In this document: positions 34,526 through 43,339 of the stretch, piece by piece
Position numbering within the stretch: position 1 is the first letter of the stretch
Layout: each line of letters starts with the position of its first letter
Assembly: GCA_033765345.1 (NCBI GenBank)
Contig: JANRIC010000132.1
Location: forward strand, 1 to 64,000
Direction of reading: 5' to 3'
Source: JANRIC01 sp033765345
GTDB lineage: Bacteria; Bacteroidota; Bacteroidia; Cytophagales; Microscillaceae
Length of the DNA: 64,000 nt
Translations under genes and position numbers: made by a program
Notes under the pieces: generated by a model
The model's database searches: none
What the model was told of the DNA's origin: nothing
The model's input: the letters and a program-made list of their open reading frames with translations, nothing else

Positions 34526-35074
34526 ATGTCAGACACAAATGTAGCTAAAAGATATGCCAAACCCATCCTGGAATTAGCTCAGGAACAGGGGATTGTAGAT
34601 ATTGTATACCAAGATATGCTTCTATTCAAAAAAACTTGCGATGCCAACAAGGAATTGCTTGCCGTTTTGAATAATCCGATCATCCGGGGTTATAAAAAGT
34701 TTTTAATCCTTAAAGCACTGTTTCAGGATAAAGTAAATCCTCTAACACTTTCTCTTTTTGAAATTATGGGGCGAAAAAACCGCGAATCGGTACTTTATTC
34801 CGTAAGCCAGGAATTTGCACAACTTTATAATCGCTATATGGGCATCGAGGAAGTGAAACTAACCAGTGCTACCCCGCTTCCTGATGCGCTTAAACAACAG
34901 ATCAAAGATAAACTTGCCAAGGAACTCAATAAAACCATCATCCTGGAAGAATCCGTTTCTCCTAGCCTGATCGGAGGTTTTGTAATTCAAATCGGTAATA
35001 GCCAAATTGATAGTTCTATCAAAAGTAGCTTACAAAGACTTAAAATGAACTTTATTCAAAATTTATATAAATAG
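34526..35074 (+). CDS. atpH: ATP synthase F1 subunit delta
   Basis: The 182-residue delta subunit links the stalk to the alpha3beta3 head. Family features are the N-terminal VAKRYAKPILELAQEQG and the C-terminal LIGGFVIQIGNSQIDSSIKSSL. It begins 22 bases after atpF and ends eight bases before atpA. Confidence 0.95.
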   Translation: MSDTNVAKRYAKPILELAQEQGIVDIVYQDMLLFKKTCDANKELLAVLNNPIIRGYKKFLILKALFQDKVNPLTLSLFEIMGRKNRESVLYSVSQEFAQLYNRYMGIEEVKLTSATPLPDALKQQIKDKLAKELNKTIILEESVSPSLIGGFVIQIGNSQIDSSIKSSLQRLKMNFIQNLYK

Positions 35075-35082
35075 TATCGCTT

Positions 35083-36660
35083 ATGAGCACGATAAGACCC
35101 GACGAGGTTTCTGCCATTCTCAGAGAGCAACTCTCTAACTTTAAAACTGCCGCCGAACTCGAAGAAGTGGGTACAGTACTCCAAATTGGTGACGGAGTAG
35201 CTCGTATTTACGGACTTACCAAAGCTCAAGCTGGTGAGCTTGTACAATTCGAAACCGGCCTCAAAGGACTTGTCCTCAACCTGGAAGAAGATAACGTAGG
35301 GATCGTTTTATTGGGGGAATCTACCGGAGTAAAAGAAGGGGACAATGTACGAAGAACCAACGAAATTGCTTCTATCAAAGTCGGTGAAGGGCTTATCGGA
35401 AGGGTAGTAAATACCCTCGGCGAGGCCATCGACGGAAAAGGACCTATCAGCGGCGAACTTTTTGAAATGCCCATCGAGCGCAAAGCTCCAGGGGTAATCT
35501 ACCGCCAACCTGTAAGTGAACCCCTTCAAACTGGAATCAAAGCCATCGATGCTATGATCCCTATCGGAAGAGGACAAAGAGAGCTGATCATTGGCGACAG
35601 ACAAACTGGTAAAACTGCCGTAGCCCTTGATACCATCATCAACCAAAAAGAATTTTACGACAAAGGTGAACCCGTTTATTGCATCTATGTGGCCATAGGG
35701 CAAAAAGAATCTACTGTAAAACAAGTAGAAACTACTCTCCACAAAGCCGGTGCGATGGATTATACTGTGATCGTATCTGCTCCTGCTTCTTTCCCTGCTC
35801 CGATGCAATTCTATGCCCCTTTTACTGGTGCAGCTATCGGTGAATATTTCCGTGATACAGGAAGACCCGCCCTCGTAATCTTTGACGACCTTTCCAAACA
35901 AGCTGTAGCCTATCGTGAGGTTTCTCTGCTCCTTAGAAGACCCCCCGGACGTGAGGCCTACCCCGGTGACGTATTCTACCTCCACAGCCGCCTCTTGGAA
36001 AGAGCTGCCAAAATTATTGCTTCTGACAGCGTAGCCCAAAATATGAATGATATTCCGCCTTCATTGGTTGGAAAAATAAAAGGAGGTGGCTCACTTACTG
36101 CTCTCCCCATCATTGAGACCCAAGCTGGTGACGTATCTGCGTATATCCCTACCAATGTAATCTCAATTACTGACGGACAGATATTCTTGGAAACCAACCT
36201 CTTTAACTCAGGTATCCGCCCAGCCATCAACGTAGGTATCTCTGTATCTCGTGTGGGTGGTAATGCCCAGATCAAATCTATGAAAAAAGTATCCGGTACC
36301 CTAAAACTTGACCAGGCGCAATTCCGCGAATTGGAAGCTTTTGCTAAATTTGGTTCAGATTTGGATGCCGCTACCTTGCTCACCATCACACGCGGTCGTG
36401 TCAATCAGGAAATCCTGAAACAGCCTCAATATTCTCCTATGCCTGTTGAGCAGCAAGTTGCTTCTATCATCGCTTCTACAGGTGGCTGTTTTGACAAAGT
36501 ACCTTTGGATAAAATTAAAGACCTTGAGAAAGAATTTCTCCTGGTGTTGAGAAGTGAGCATAAAGATACCTTAGAAATGCTCCGTCAAGGAAAATTTGAT
36601 GATGATATTCGTGCCCTAATCATCAAATTAGGCAACGAATTGGCAAAAAAATTTAATTAA
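35083..36660 (+). CDS. atpA: ATP synthase F1 subunit alpha
   Basis: The 525-residue alpha subunit has the Walker A GDRQTGKTAVALD, the Walker B region ALVIFDDLSKQA and the conserved SVSRVGGNAQ. It holds the non-catalytic nucleotide site. The downstream gap to atpG contains a long hairpin. As usual in Bacteroidota, beta and epsilon (atpD, atpC) are not in this operon. Confidence 0.98.
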   Translation: MSTIRPDEVSAILREQLSNFKTAAELEEVGTVLQIGDGVARIYGLTKAQAGELVQFETGLKGLVLNLEEDNVGIVLLGESTGVKEGDNVRRTNEIASIKVGEGLIGRVVNTLGEAIDGKGPISGELFEMPIERKAPGVIYRQPVSEPLQTGIKAIDAMIPIGRGQRELIIGDRQTGKTAVALDTIINQKEFYDKGEPVYCIYVAIGQKESTVKQVETTLHKAGAMDYTVIVSAPASFPAPMQFYAPFTGAAIGEYFRDTGRPALVIFDDLSKQAVAYREVSLLLRRPPGREAYPGDVFYLHSRLLERAAKIIASDSVAQNMNDIPPSLVGKIKGGGSLTALPIIETQAGDVSAYIPTNVISITDGQIFLETNLFNSGIRPAINVGISVSRVGGNAQIKSMKKVSGTLKLDQAQFRELEAFAKFGSDLDAATLLTITRGRVNQEILKQPQYSPMPVEQQVASIIASTGGCFDKVPLDKIKDLEKEFLLVLRSEHKDTLEMLRQGKFDDDIRALIIKLGNELAKKFN

Positions 36661-36671
36661 GCCTTTTCTAT

Positions 36672-36709
36672 CGGAATGTTTGGACTGCCTGGTCTCTCCA
36701 AATATTCCG
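36672..36709 (+). repeat. hairpin between atpA and atpG
   Basis: Thirteen-base arms (36672-36684 and 36697-36709) pair with a single G-U wobble around a 12-base loop, 11 bases past the atpA stop. There is no T-run, so an mRNA processing or stability element is more likely than a terminator. The rest of the 171-bp gap shows nothing else. Confidence 0.6.
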
Positions 36710-36831
36710 TATTACTAAATAATATACTTAAATAAATTGGTTTTGTGAAAAATAAAACCAAAACCCTTGCAGGAACTTCAAAATCAAATAAATCAATCCT
36801 GTTAATTCAGTAGTTAAATTCTGCTATCATT

Positions 36832-37737
36832 ATGGCAAGCTTAAAAGAAGTCAGAAATCGTATCACTTCGGTAAAATCTACCCAACAAATCACCAAAGCC
36901 ATGAAAATGGTGTCCGCAGCTAAATTACGCCGAGCACAGGACAAAATCATCCAGCTTCGACCTTATGCGGATATGCTGGGAGCTATTCTCCGAAATTTAA
37001 GTGCCAGTATGACTGATGAAGCACTCCAGAGTGTGTTTACCCAAGATCGTAACCCCGAAAAGGTACTTATTGTCGTCATTACCTCAGACCGAGGCCTTTG
37101 TGGTGCTTTTAATGCCAATGTAATCAAAGCCTCCCGTAAATTGGCCGAAACCAAATACGCTGATCAATTAAAAGCTGGAAAACTTAGTTTTTTATTTTTT
37201 GGAAAAAAAGGCTATGATTCCCTGAGAAAACAAGGCTTCCAAAGCTTGGGTAATTTTGTGGATGTATTTCAAAATCTAAGTTTTGAAAAAGTAAAAACCG
37301 CAGGTGATTATATCCTTGAAGCTTTCAGCAATAAAGAATTTGACCGGGTCGAGCTGGTCTACAACGAATTTAGAAATGTACTGGTTCAGGTAGTGAAATC
37401 AACCCAACTTTTGCCCGTTCTCAATGAAAACGAGGCTGATCAGAAGAGTTTAATTAAAATCAACACATCCGTAGATTATATTCTTGAGCCTTCCAGAACA
37501 GAAATTATTGAGGAGCTTATCCCCAAATCCCTCAAAATCCAATTATACAGAGCTGTGCTGGAATCCAATGCCGCCGAACAAGGCGCCCGCATGACTTCTA
37601 TGGATAATGCCACTGAAAATGCAGAATCTCTTTTAAAAGAACTGAAACTGACCTATAACCAAAGCCGCCAAGCTGCCATCACCAAAGAAATTCTTGAAAT
37701 CGTAGGTGGCGCAGAAGCTTTGAAAGCCCAATCTTAA
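36832..37737 (+). CDS. atpG: ATP synthase F1 subunit gamma
   Basis: The 301-residue gamma subunit is the central rotor shaft. The N-terminal RITSVKSTQQITKAMKMVSA and the C-terminal SRQAAITKEILEIVGGAEAL are the conserved helices inside the alpha3beta3 ring; TSDRGLCGAFN is the typical internal motif. It is the last gene of this operon and is closed by a terminator. Confidence 0.97.
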   Translation: MASLKEVRNRITSVKSTQQITKAMKMVSAAKLRRAQDKIIQLRPYADMLGAILRNLSASMTDEALQSVFTQDRNPEKVLIVVITSDRGLCGAFNANVIKASRKLAETKYADQLKAGKLSFLFFGKKGYDSLRKQGFQSLGNFVDVFQNLSFEKVKTAGDYILEAFSNKEFDRVELVYNEFRNVLVQVVKSTQLLPVLNENEADQKSLIKINTSVDYILEPSRTEIIEELIPKSLKIQLYRAVLESNAAEQGARMTSMDNATENAESLLKELKLTYNQSRQAAITKEILEIVGGAEALKAQS

Positions 37738-37816
37738 TCCGTTTTTATAGACCTGGTTTCAGACCCAAGCTCTACCTCGTAATTCTGATGTCAATTTAAT
37801 ACTACAATACTTCATC

Positions 37817-37846
37817 GCCCACTTAAAAAGTGGGCTTTTTTATTTT
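37817..37846 (+). terminator. terminator of the ATP synthase operon
   Basis: Perfect arms GCCCACTT (37817-37824) and AAGTGGGC (37828-37835) with a three-base loop are followed by TTTTTTATTTTT, a strong intrinsic terminator. Confidence 0.92.
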
Positions 37847-37905
37847 TGAATAAAAGCTAAAATACATTATTTTTAGGTTTATTTACGATACAACTGTTTG
37901 ACCCA

Positions 37906-39690
37906 ATGCTCAATCCCAAAGAAACTGCCCTCAAACTCCCTCACAATCCTGGCGTATATCGCTTTTATGACCATGAAGATACACTCTTGTACGTGGGTAA
38001 AGCCAAAGATCTCAAAAACAGAGTAAGCAGCTATTTTAATCAATCAGCCACCCATAACCGCAAAACCCAAAAATTAGTATCACAGATCGCCCGTATAGAA
38101 TATACCCTGGTAAATACCGAGTTTGATGCCCTTCTACTTGAAAATAACCTGATCAAAACACACCAACCCAAATACAATATCCTCCTTAAAGACGACAAAA
38201 CATTTCCCTACATCTGTATTACCAAAGAACGTTTTCCCAAAGTCCTCGTTACGCGTACTTTAGACCGATCTTTGGGCAAATTTTATGGACCTTACAGCAA
38301 TGTCAAAGCAATGTATACAGTACTTGAACTGGTAAAAGAGCTTTACACCATCCGTACTTGCCATCTCAACCTCAGCGAAGAAAATATCCGGGACGCCAAA
38401 TTTAAAGTATGTCTGGAATACCATATCGGTAATTGCAAAGGACCTTGCGAAGGATTACAAACTGAAATAGACTACCAAAAAGACATAGACCAAGTCCATC
38501 AAATACTCAAGGGCGATGTGTCTATAGTAAAATCCTACTTTACTGAAAAGATGATGGAAACTGCTCAAAACCTCGAGTTTGAAAAAGCAGCCGAATACAA
38601 AGAAAAACTGGCAAGTTTAGAAAAATTCCAAAGCAAATCTTTAGTCGCAAACCCTAATATCCGTGATGTAGACGTGTTTTCTATCATTTCTGATGAAAAA
38701 ACGGCTTTTATCAATTACCTCAAAATTAAGGATGGTGCCATCATTCATACTCATAATTTTGAACTGAAAAAAAAACTCGACGAACCCGACGAAGAAATAC
38801 TGACTCTCGTAGTACTGGATGCCCGCAATGAATTCAATAGCCAGGCAACTGAGATTATTACCAATATTCCACTACAAATCAACCTTGACCAGACCGAAAA
38901 CACCATCCCAAAAATCGGAGACAAAAAGAAACTCCTCGATTTATCTCTCAAAAATACGTTTTACCTCAAACGTGATAAAGAGAGAAAGCTTCTCAACCAA
39001 CAAAAAAAAGATACTGGTGTAGCTGTACTCGAGTTGCAGAAGATTCTGAATATGTCAAAACCTCCCATTCACATCGAGTGCTTTGATAATTCTAATATCC
39101 AGGGTACCAATCCGGTCGCTTCCATGGTCTATTTCCAAAATGGCCGCCCACTGAAAAAAGAATATCGGCATTTCAATATCAAAACTGTAATAGGTCCAGA
39201 CGATTTTTCTTCTATGAATGAAATCGTATCCCGTCGATATCGCCGCCAATTAGACGAAAATAAAGAACTTCCCGACCTGATCATCATCGACGGTGGCAAA
39301 GGGCAACTTAACGCAGCTTGTCAGGCACTCAAAGACCTGAATCTTTATGGACAAATGAAGATCATCGGCATCGCCAAAAGACTGGAAGAAATTTATCTGC
39401 CTCAAGATGATATTCCTTTGCACATTCACAAAAAATCACCCGCACTCAAGCTCATCCAACAGGCAAGGGATGAAGCACACCGCTTTGCTATTGAATTTCA
39501 TCGGCTCAAACGCAGTAAAAATAGCATTCAAAGTCAATTGGAAGAAATTAAAGGCATTGGTGCAGCAACCGTAGAAAAGCTCCTCCAGCATTTTAAATCC
39601 ATCAAAAAAATCAAGGAAAGTACCCCCGAGGAAATCGCCGAAATCGTGGGAATGGCAAAAGCTCAATTGATCAAAGAATCTTTAAAGTAA
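37906..39690 (+). CDS. uvrC: excinuclease ABC subunit C
   Basis: The 594-residue nuclease makes both incisions in nucleotide excision repair. Domains in order: GIY-YIG (GVYRF...LLYVGKAKDLKNRV, residues about 15-45), a Cys-rich section (CLEYHIGNCKGPC), the UVR domain (LEFEKAAEYKEKL), the RNase-H-like endonuclease region (IECFDNSNIQGTNPVAS, LIIIDGGKGQL) and C-terminal helix-hairpin-helix motifs (IKGIGAATVEKLLQHF). It stands alone between two terminators. Confidence 0.97.
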   Translation: MLNPKETALKLPHNPGVYRFYDHEDTLLYVGKAKDLKNRVSSYFNQSATHNRKTQKLVSQIARIEYTLVNTEFDALLLENNLIKTHQPKYNILLKDDKTFPYICITKERFPKVLVTRTLDRSLGKFYGPYSNVKAMYTVLELVKELYTIRTCHLNLSEENIRDAKFKVCLEYHIGNCKGPCEGLQTEIDYQKDIDQVHQILKGDVSIVKSYFTEKMMETAQNLEFEKAAEYKEKLASLEKFQSKSLVANPNIRDVDVFSIISDEKTAFINYLKIKDGAIIHTHNFELKKKLDEPDEEILTLVVLDARNEFNSQATEIITNIPLQINLDQTENTIPKIGDKKKLLDLSLKNTFYLKRDKERKLLNQQKKDTGVAVLELQKILNMSKPPIHIECFDNSNIQGTNPVASMVYFQNGRPLKKEYRHFNIKTVIGPDDFSSMNEIVSRRYRRQLDENKELPDLIIIDGGKGQLNAACQALKDLNLYGQMKIIGIAKRLEEIYLPQDDIPLHIHKKSPALKLIQQARDEAHRFAIEFHRLKRSKNSIQSQLEEIKGIGAATVEKLLQHFKSIKKIKESTPEEIAEIVGMAKAQLIKESLK

Positions 39691-39713
39691 AAAGGAGGCT
39701 TGCGGCCTCCTTT
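39691..39713. terminator. bidirectional terminator between uvrC and gldN
   Basis: Nine-base perfect arms AAAGGAGGC (39691-39699) and GCCTCCTTT (39705-39713) start directly after the uvrC stop and lie 25 bases from the convergent gldN stop. The A/T-rich outer bases allow use in both directions. Confidence 0.75.
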
Positions 39714-39738
39714 GAAATCATATATCACATCAAGTTTT

Positions 39739-40578
39739 CTAAAATTCCCATAAATTATGCTCAAACTCCATCAAGTCATACTCGATTTTTTGAGACATAT
39801 AAAGCACTCGCTTAGCTGCCCCAGGATCATCACCGTATTCGTCATTGATGATAGAAATTACTTCTTTATCATCTGGATTAGACACCTTAAAGATACGTGA
39901 GCTAAACAAACGCAAATCAAAAGCATCCGCAAGTGATACGTGACGACGAGGATTGGAAGGGTTGTACCAGAAAGCTCTCAGATCTTCAAAAGTACCTTTT
40001 TCCTGAGATTCATTGTAGGTTTCTTTGAAATAATTGTATAAATCCTTAAACTTAAAAGTAGCAAAAGGCACATCTCCCATTTCTGTTTCAGGGTTAGTTC
40101 CCTGAGGAATTACCATCGTAATAGACTGAATATCCCAGTACATTCTGGAACGACGACGGTCAAAAATCAAATCTTCTTTCATCTCAAGAACATACAACTG
40201 AGAAGGAGTAATATTTACGGAATCCTGAAATTGGTCATCCCAGTATTTCAGGTTTTTCATAAAGTCCTCTACTTCCATGGGCTCTTCAAAACTTGTCAGA
40301 CGAGGACTAGTCTTGTTGTAATAAGGCTGAACCTTTTTCTCTTGTACGGCATCAATGATTACCTTGGTAATCTCATTTTGGTAGGAGAAAAACGGTTTAT
40401 TCTGTTTTTCCAACAGGTTAACTCTACGCCAAATCGTAGTTCTGTACATAACATCCGACTCAAGAATGGGTCGTACTGAGTTGGGGTTATACCCTTGAGG
40501 ACCAATTTGAGCAAACGAAAGGTCAGCAAGTGCAAACACCAGGAATAAAACTGCACTAACACTTATTATTCTTTTCAT
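39739..40578 (-). CDS. gldN: gliding motility / type IX secretion protein GldN
   Basis: The 279-residue periplasmic protein has a signal peptide (cleavage after ADLSFA) and the GldN/PorN features VMYRTTIWRRVNLLEKQN, IIDAV and LYVLEMKEDLIFDRRRSRMYWDIQSI. GldN binds GldK to form the large ring beneath the outer membrane that surrounds the T9SS. It is the last gene of gldK-L-M-N, after a 104-base gap with a hairpin. Confidence 0.95.
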   Translation of the reverse strand: MKRIISVSAVLFLVFALADLSFAQIGPQGYNPNSVRPILESDVMYRTTIWRRVNLLEKQNKPFFSYQNEITKVIIDAVQEKKVQPYYNKTSPRLTSFEEPMEVEDFMKNLKYWDDQFQDSVNITPSQLYVLEMKEDLIFDRRRSRMYWDIQSITMVIPQGTNPETEMGDVPFATFKFKDLYNYFKETYNESQEKGTFEDLRAFWYNPSNPRRHVSLADAFDLRLFSSRIFKVSNPDDKEVISIINDEYGDDPGAAKRVLYMSQKIEYDLMEFEHNLWEF

Positions 40579-40607
40579 AATACTAAATAGAAAATATTTG
40601 TTTTTAT

Positions 40608-40650
40608 AAAATATGCCACTTGAAGAACGAATCCAAGTGGCAAATATTTT
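40608..40650 (-). repeat. hairpin in the gldM-gldN gap
   Basis: Arms GCCACTTG (40615-40622) and CAAGTGGC (40634-40641) pair perfectly with an 11-base loop. An AT-rich extension on both sides (AAAATAT/ATATTTT with a two-base bulge) lengthens the stem to about 15 bp. It sits between genes that are expected to be co-transcribed. Confidence 0.7.
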
Positions 40651-40682
40651 AGATTTTAGTCCCCTGCCGAAATAAACAAGCC

Positions 40683-42311
40683 TTAGTTTACAAAGAAACT
40701 AATCAAGCGATTACGAATATTATTAACAGGGATAATCTCACCTCTTGAATTTACCCTTTGAACAGCCTCTACTTTCACCTGAAAGCCATCCCCAGGCTTA
40801 GACTGAAACTGAGCCATATTGATAGCACCAGAAGCGAAAGTCTGTGTGGCAATTGCTCTACCAGCTCTAAACTGCCTTACAGTAACATTGCTCACTTTAT
40901 AATTAGCCTCATTGGGTAGAGTATTCTTAAAAGTTTCATCAGCTTCTGCTTGTATACTTAAACCAGGAATATTACCTGGAATAGGCTGCTCATTATTGAT
41001 ACGAGCACTTCCTTGACGGTTACTCAGGTATACATCCGGTGGAGGCACAGGATTCACTCTAAATTCGGCTGTACCGATAGGTTTACCACCACTACTCACA
41101 GAGAGAGTAAGCGCACCTACATCACGAGGATAAATAGTAACCTCGCCTGATTTTCCGCCAGGTACTGCTGAACCGTTATTTACACCAAAAGATGGGTTAT
41201 AGTTAGCTCCCAAAGCTGGTACAGAAGTCTCAAGCGGATTGGCACAACCTTGATACAAGGGGAATTTACTTTTAGAAAGCACCAGAAGTACGGGTTCTAC
41301 TACGGTATAATCCTTATTAAATGTAAAAGTAGTATCCTTGCCTCTAATTTTAATTTTGATTTCACCTTTCCATTTCTGATCTCCTTTCCCGCTTGCAGGG
41401 ATTTTTACTTCTCCAATACCGTCTTTTACACGGATAGGGCTTCCATTTACAAACATCTTTACGTCTGTTTTAGAAGAAGTAGCCGTCAAGAACATAGTCG
41501 CTGTATATTCAGTACCACGCGCTACGGTATTGGCGTCCGCAGAGGCGGTAGCATACACTTTGTCAAACTTTACCTCATTACTTAGATCACCAGCACCCAG
41601 TTTTTTCAAAACTTCCTGCTCGTATCGGATTACTTCGGCTTGTTTTTGTGTAAGTACTGCCAGCGCAGCCACTACGGGAGTTTGTCCAAAGTTAGCTTGT
41701 GCAAAATCTTTATCTCGTTGAACGGCATCATTTTGATACAAAGGATTGTATTTATTACCGATAGCCAAGAGCGGAAAAGGTCCGCCTTCTGCCATTTTAT
41801 CTTTTGTATCGGGCTTAACAAAACCCAGGTCTCCATAATCTCTGTAAAGATCTTCTACAAACCCGTTCAGAAGTTTTTCAAGGTTATAGCCTTGTCCATT
41901 TTTGGAGCCTTCCCTACCGATCATATAAGTCTCTACCTTAGTTTCTTCCTTGGGGTTTTTTACACTCCCAGTTTTTGGGTCAAGCCCTTCTCCGGCTTCT
42001 GTAATTAGGGTTCTTTTGATTTTATCAATTTCACCGATCAATTTGGAAGTTTTCTTTTTAAGTTCGTCTGCTCTACGAATAGCTCTTTGCCCGTCAGCAG
42101 AGTTACCTTCCTTCTTAACTTTTTCTTTCAAAGCCTGTAAAGCTTGCGTACTTGCTTCTTTCTGTGATTCCAGTGAGTGTTCCAAAGATTGATTCAAGAA
42201 AATAAATTTATCAATAATGGATGAGCTCACCTGGAGTGCTAGAAGTGCTGTGAGTACCAAGTACATCAAATTGATCATTCGCTGTCTTGGTGTCTGTTTT
42301 CCACCGGCCAT
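40683..42311 (-). CDS. gldM: gliding motility / type IX secretion motor protein GldM
   Basis: The 542-residue protein has a short cytoplasmic N-terminus and one membrane helix (about residues 12-34) with the signature RQRMINLMYLVLTALLALQV, followed by a long periplasmic region of four domains. GldM dimers span the periplasm and are driven by GldL to power gliding and T9SS secretion, contacting the GldK/GldN ring. It is 50 bases after gldL in the same orientation. Confidence 0.96.
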   Translation of the reverse strand: MAGGKQTPRQRMINLMYLVLTALLALQVSSSIIDKFIFLNQSLEHSLESQKEASTQALQALKEKVKKEGNSADGQRAIRRADELKKKTSKLIGEIDKIKRTLITEAGEGLDPKTGSVKNPKEETKVETYMIGREGSKNGQGYNLEKLLNGFVEDLYRDYGDLGFVKPDTKDKMAEGGPFPLLAIGNKYNPLYQNDAVQRDKDFAQANFGQTPVVAALAVLTQKQAEVIRYEQEVLKKLGAGDLSNEVKFDKVYATASADANTVARGTEYTATMFLTATSSKTDVKMFVNGSPIRVKDGIGEVKIPASGKGDQKWKGEIKIKIRGKDTTFTFNKDYTVVEPVLLVLSKSKFPLYQGCANPLETSVPALGANYNPSFGVNNGSAVPGGKSGEVTIYPRDVGALTLSVSSGGKPIGTAEFRVNPVPPPDVYLSNRQGSARINNEQPIPGNIPGLSIQAEADETFKNTLPNEANYKVSNVTVRQFRAGRAIATQTFASGAINMAQFQSKPGDGFQVKVEAVQRVNSRGEIIPVNNIRNRLISFFVN

Positions 42312-42312
42312 A

Positions 42313-42356
42313 TTGTATTAATTTTATTAGTTTAACCATGAATTAGTTTAATACAA
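42313..42356 (-). repeat. inverted repeat in the gldL-gldM gap
   Basis: Nine-base arms TTGTATTAA (42313-42321) and TTAATACAA (42348-42356) pair perfectly around a 26-base loop and fill almost the whole gap. The stem is AT-rich and therefore weaker than those of the neighbouring gaps. Confidence 0.5.
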
Positions 42357-42361
42357 CAAAA

Positions 42362-43204
42362 TTAGCCTTTCATAGCAGTAAGCATACCACCATAGACTTT
42401 ATTAAGAGCGGTCAGATTGGTAGTAAGAGAAGAGAGTTCTTCTTTGAATTTCTGCGTATCTTTACTGGCATTCGCAACATTTTGCATGGCTACGGCAAGG
42501 CTGCTGTAGAAATCATTCATAGCTTTAACGTGTTTGCTTGCGCTACGCAATTCTACTTCATAAACAGCATTTAGCTCAGTCAAATTTTTAGTAAGGCTTT
42601 GTACTTGTGCATGGTAAGCTTTGGCATCTTTAGAAGCACTAGCCATTTCGCTCATTGCACTGATGGTAGAAGAATAAGATTTATTCATTTCTACAATGGC
42701 ATTAGAAGCTAATTTAACGTTTTTAGCGTATTCACTGGTAGCCACAGAAGCATCTGCCAATTGAGTCATTTTAGCCACATTGTCGGCTAGTTGTTGCATT
42801 CCTTGTCCCAGCCCCTGAATTTTATCGGGAGTGATCGAGTTTGCCAATTGGTTTTCAATAGCAGCTAATTTAGCAGCAGTGGCCTCATCTCTTGGAGTAG
42901 TACTAGTAGTTTGAGGGAGATTTTTAGTAAGATCGATGGCATCGCCTTTGTAGTTTTCATCCAATTGAGGATACAATCTGGACCAATCAGGACGGGGAGC
43001 ATCTGGGTGAATAGGTTCAAATCCACCAAGGAAGAAGATCACGGCTTCGGTAACCATCCCTACGGTCAACATCTCTGCTGCTCCTGGCAAGTGCAAAATT
43101 TTAAACAAAGCTCCTAAGATTACCACACCAGCTCCGATACTCGTTACCTTGGGAACGATATAAACGTAGATGTAGTCGAGAGTACTCATTTTTTTCGCGC
43201 TCAT
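42362..43204 (-). CDS. gldL: gliding motility / type IX secretion motor protein GldL
   Basis: The 280-residue inner-membrane protein has two membrane helices (about residues 18-35 and 45-62) with GAGVVILGALFKILHLPG and TVGMVTEAVIFFLGGFEP. E53 corresponds to the conserved membrane glutamate implicated in proton use. The cytoplasmic C-terminus is helical and rich in Ala/Ser/Lys. GldL pentamers enclose a GldM dimer to make the proton-driven motor. The start at 43204 (MSAKKMSTLDY) could also be five residues shorter. Confidence 0.96.
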   Translation of the reverse strand: MSAKKMSTLDYIYVYIVPKVTSIGAGVVILGALFKILHLPGAAEMLTVGMVTEAVIFFLGGFEPIHPDAPRPDWSRLYPQLDENYKGDAIDLTKNLPQTTSTTPRDEATAAKLAAIENQLANSITPDKIQGLGQGMQQLADNVAKMTQLADASVATSEYAKNVKLASNAIVEMNKSYSSTISAMSEMASASKDAKAYHAQVQSLTKNLTELNAVYEVELRSASKHVKAMNDFYSSLAVAMQNVANASKDTQKFKEELSSLTTNLTALNKVYGGMLTAMKG

Positions 43205-43295
43205 TTCAGTAAAAGTTTAGATTTAGTTTATTAGTAAATTGAATTAGAATATGTAATTCTATATAGTAAAAGGTGTATGAAATAGCCTTAATAAG

Positions 43296-43325
43296 CAATA
43301 GCGAACACTAATTGTTTCGCTATTG
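43296..43325 (-). repeat. hairpin in the gldK-gldL gap
   Basis: Ten-base arms CAATAGCGAA (43296-43305) and TTCGCTATTG (43316-43325) pair perfectly around a ten-base loop, 14 bases after the gldK stop. There is no clear T-run, consistent with an intra-operon element. Confidence 0.7.
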
Positions 43326-43339
43326 ACTGGAGTTTTCTA

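Noticed and set aside
35308..36039. 243-codon ORF antisense to atpA
   Set aside because: Explained by codon bias of atpA; no motif or start context.
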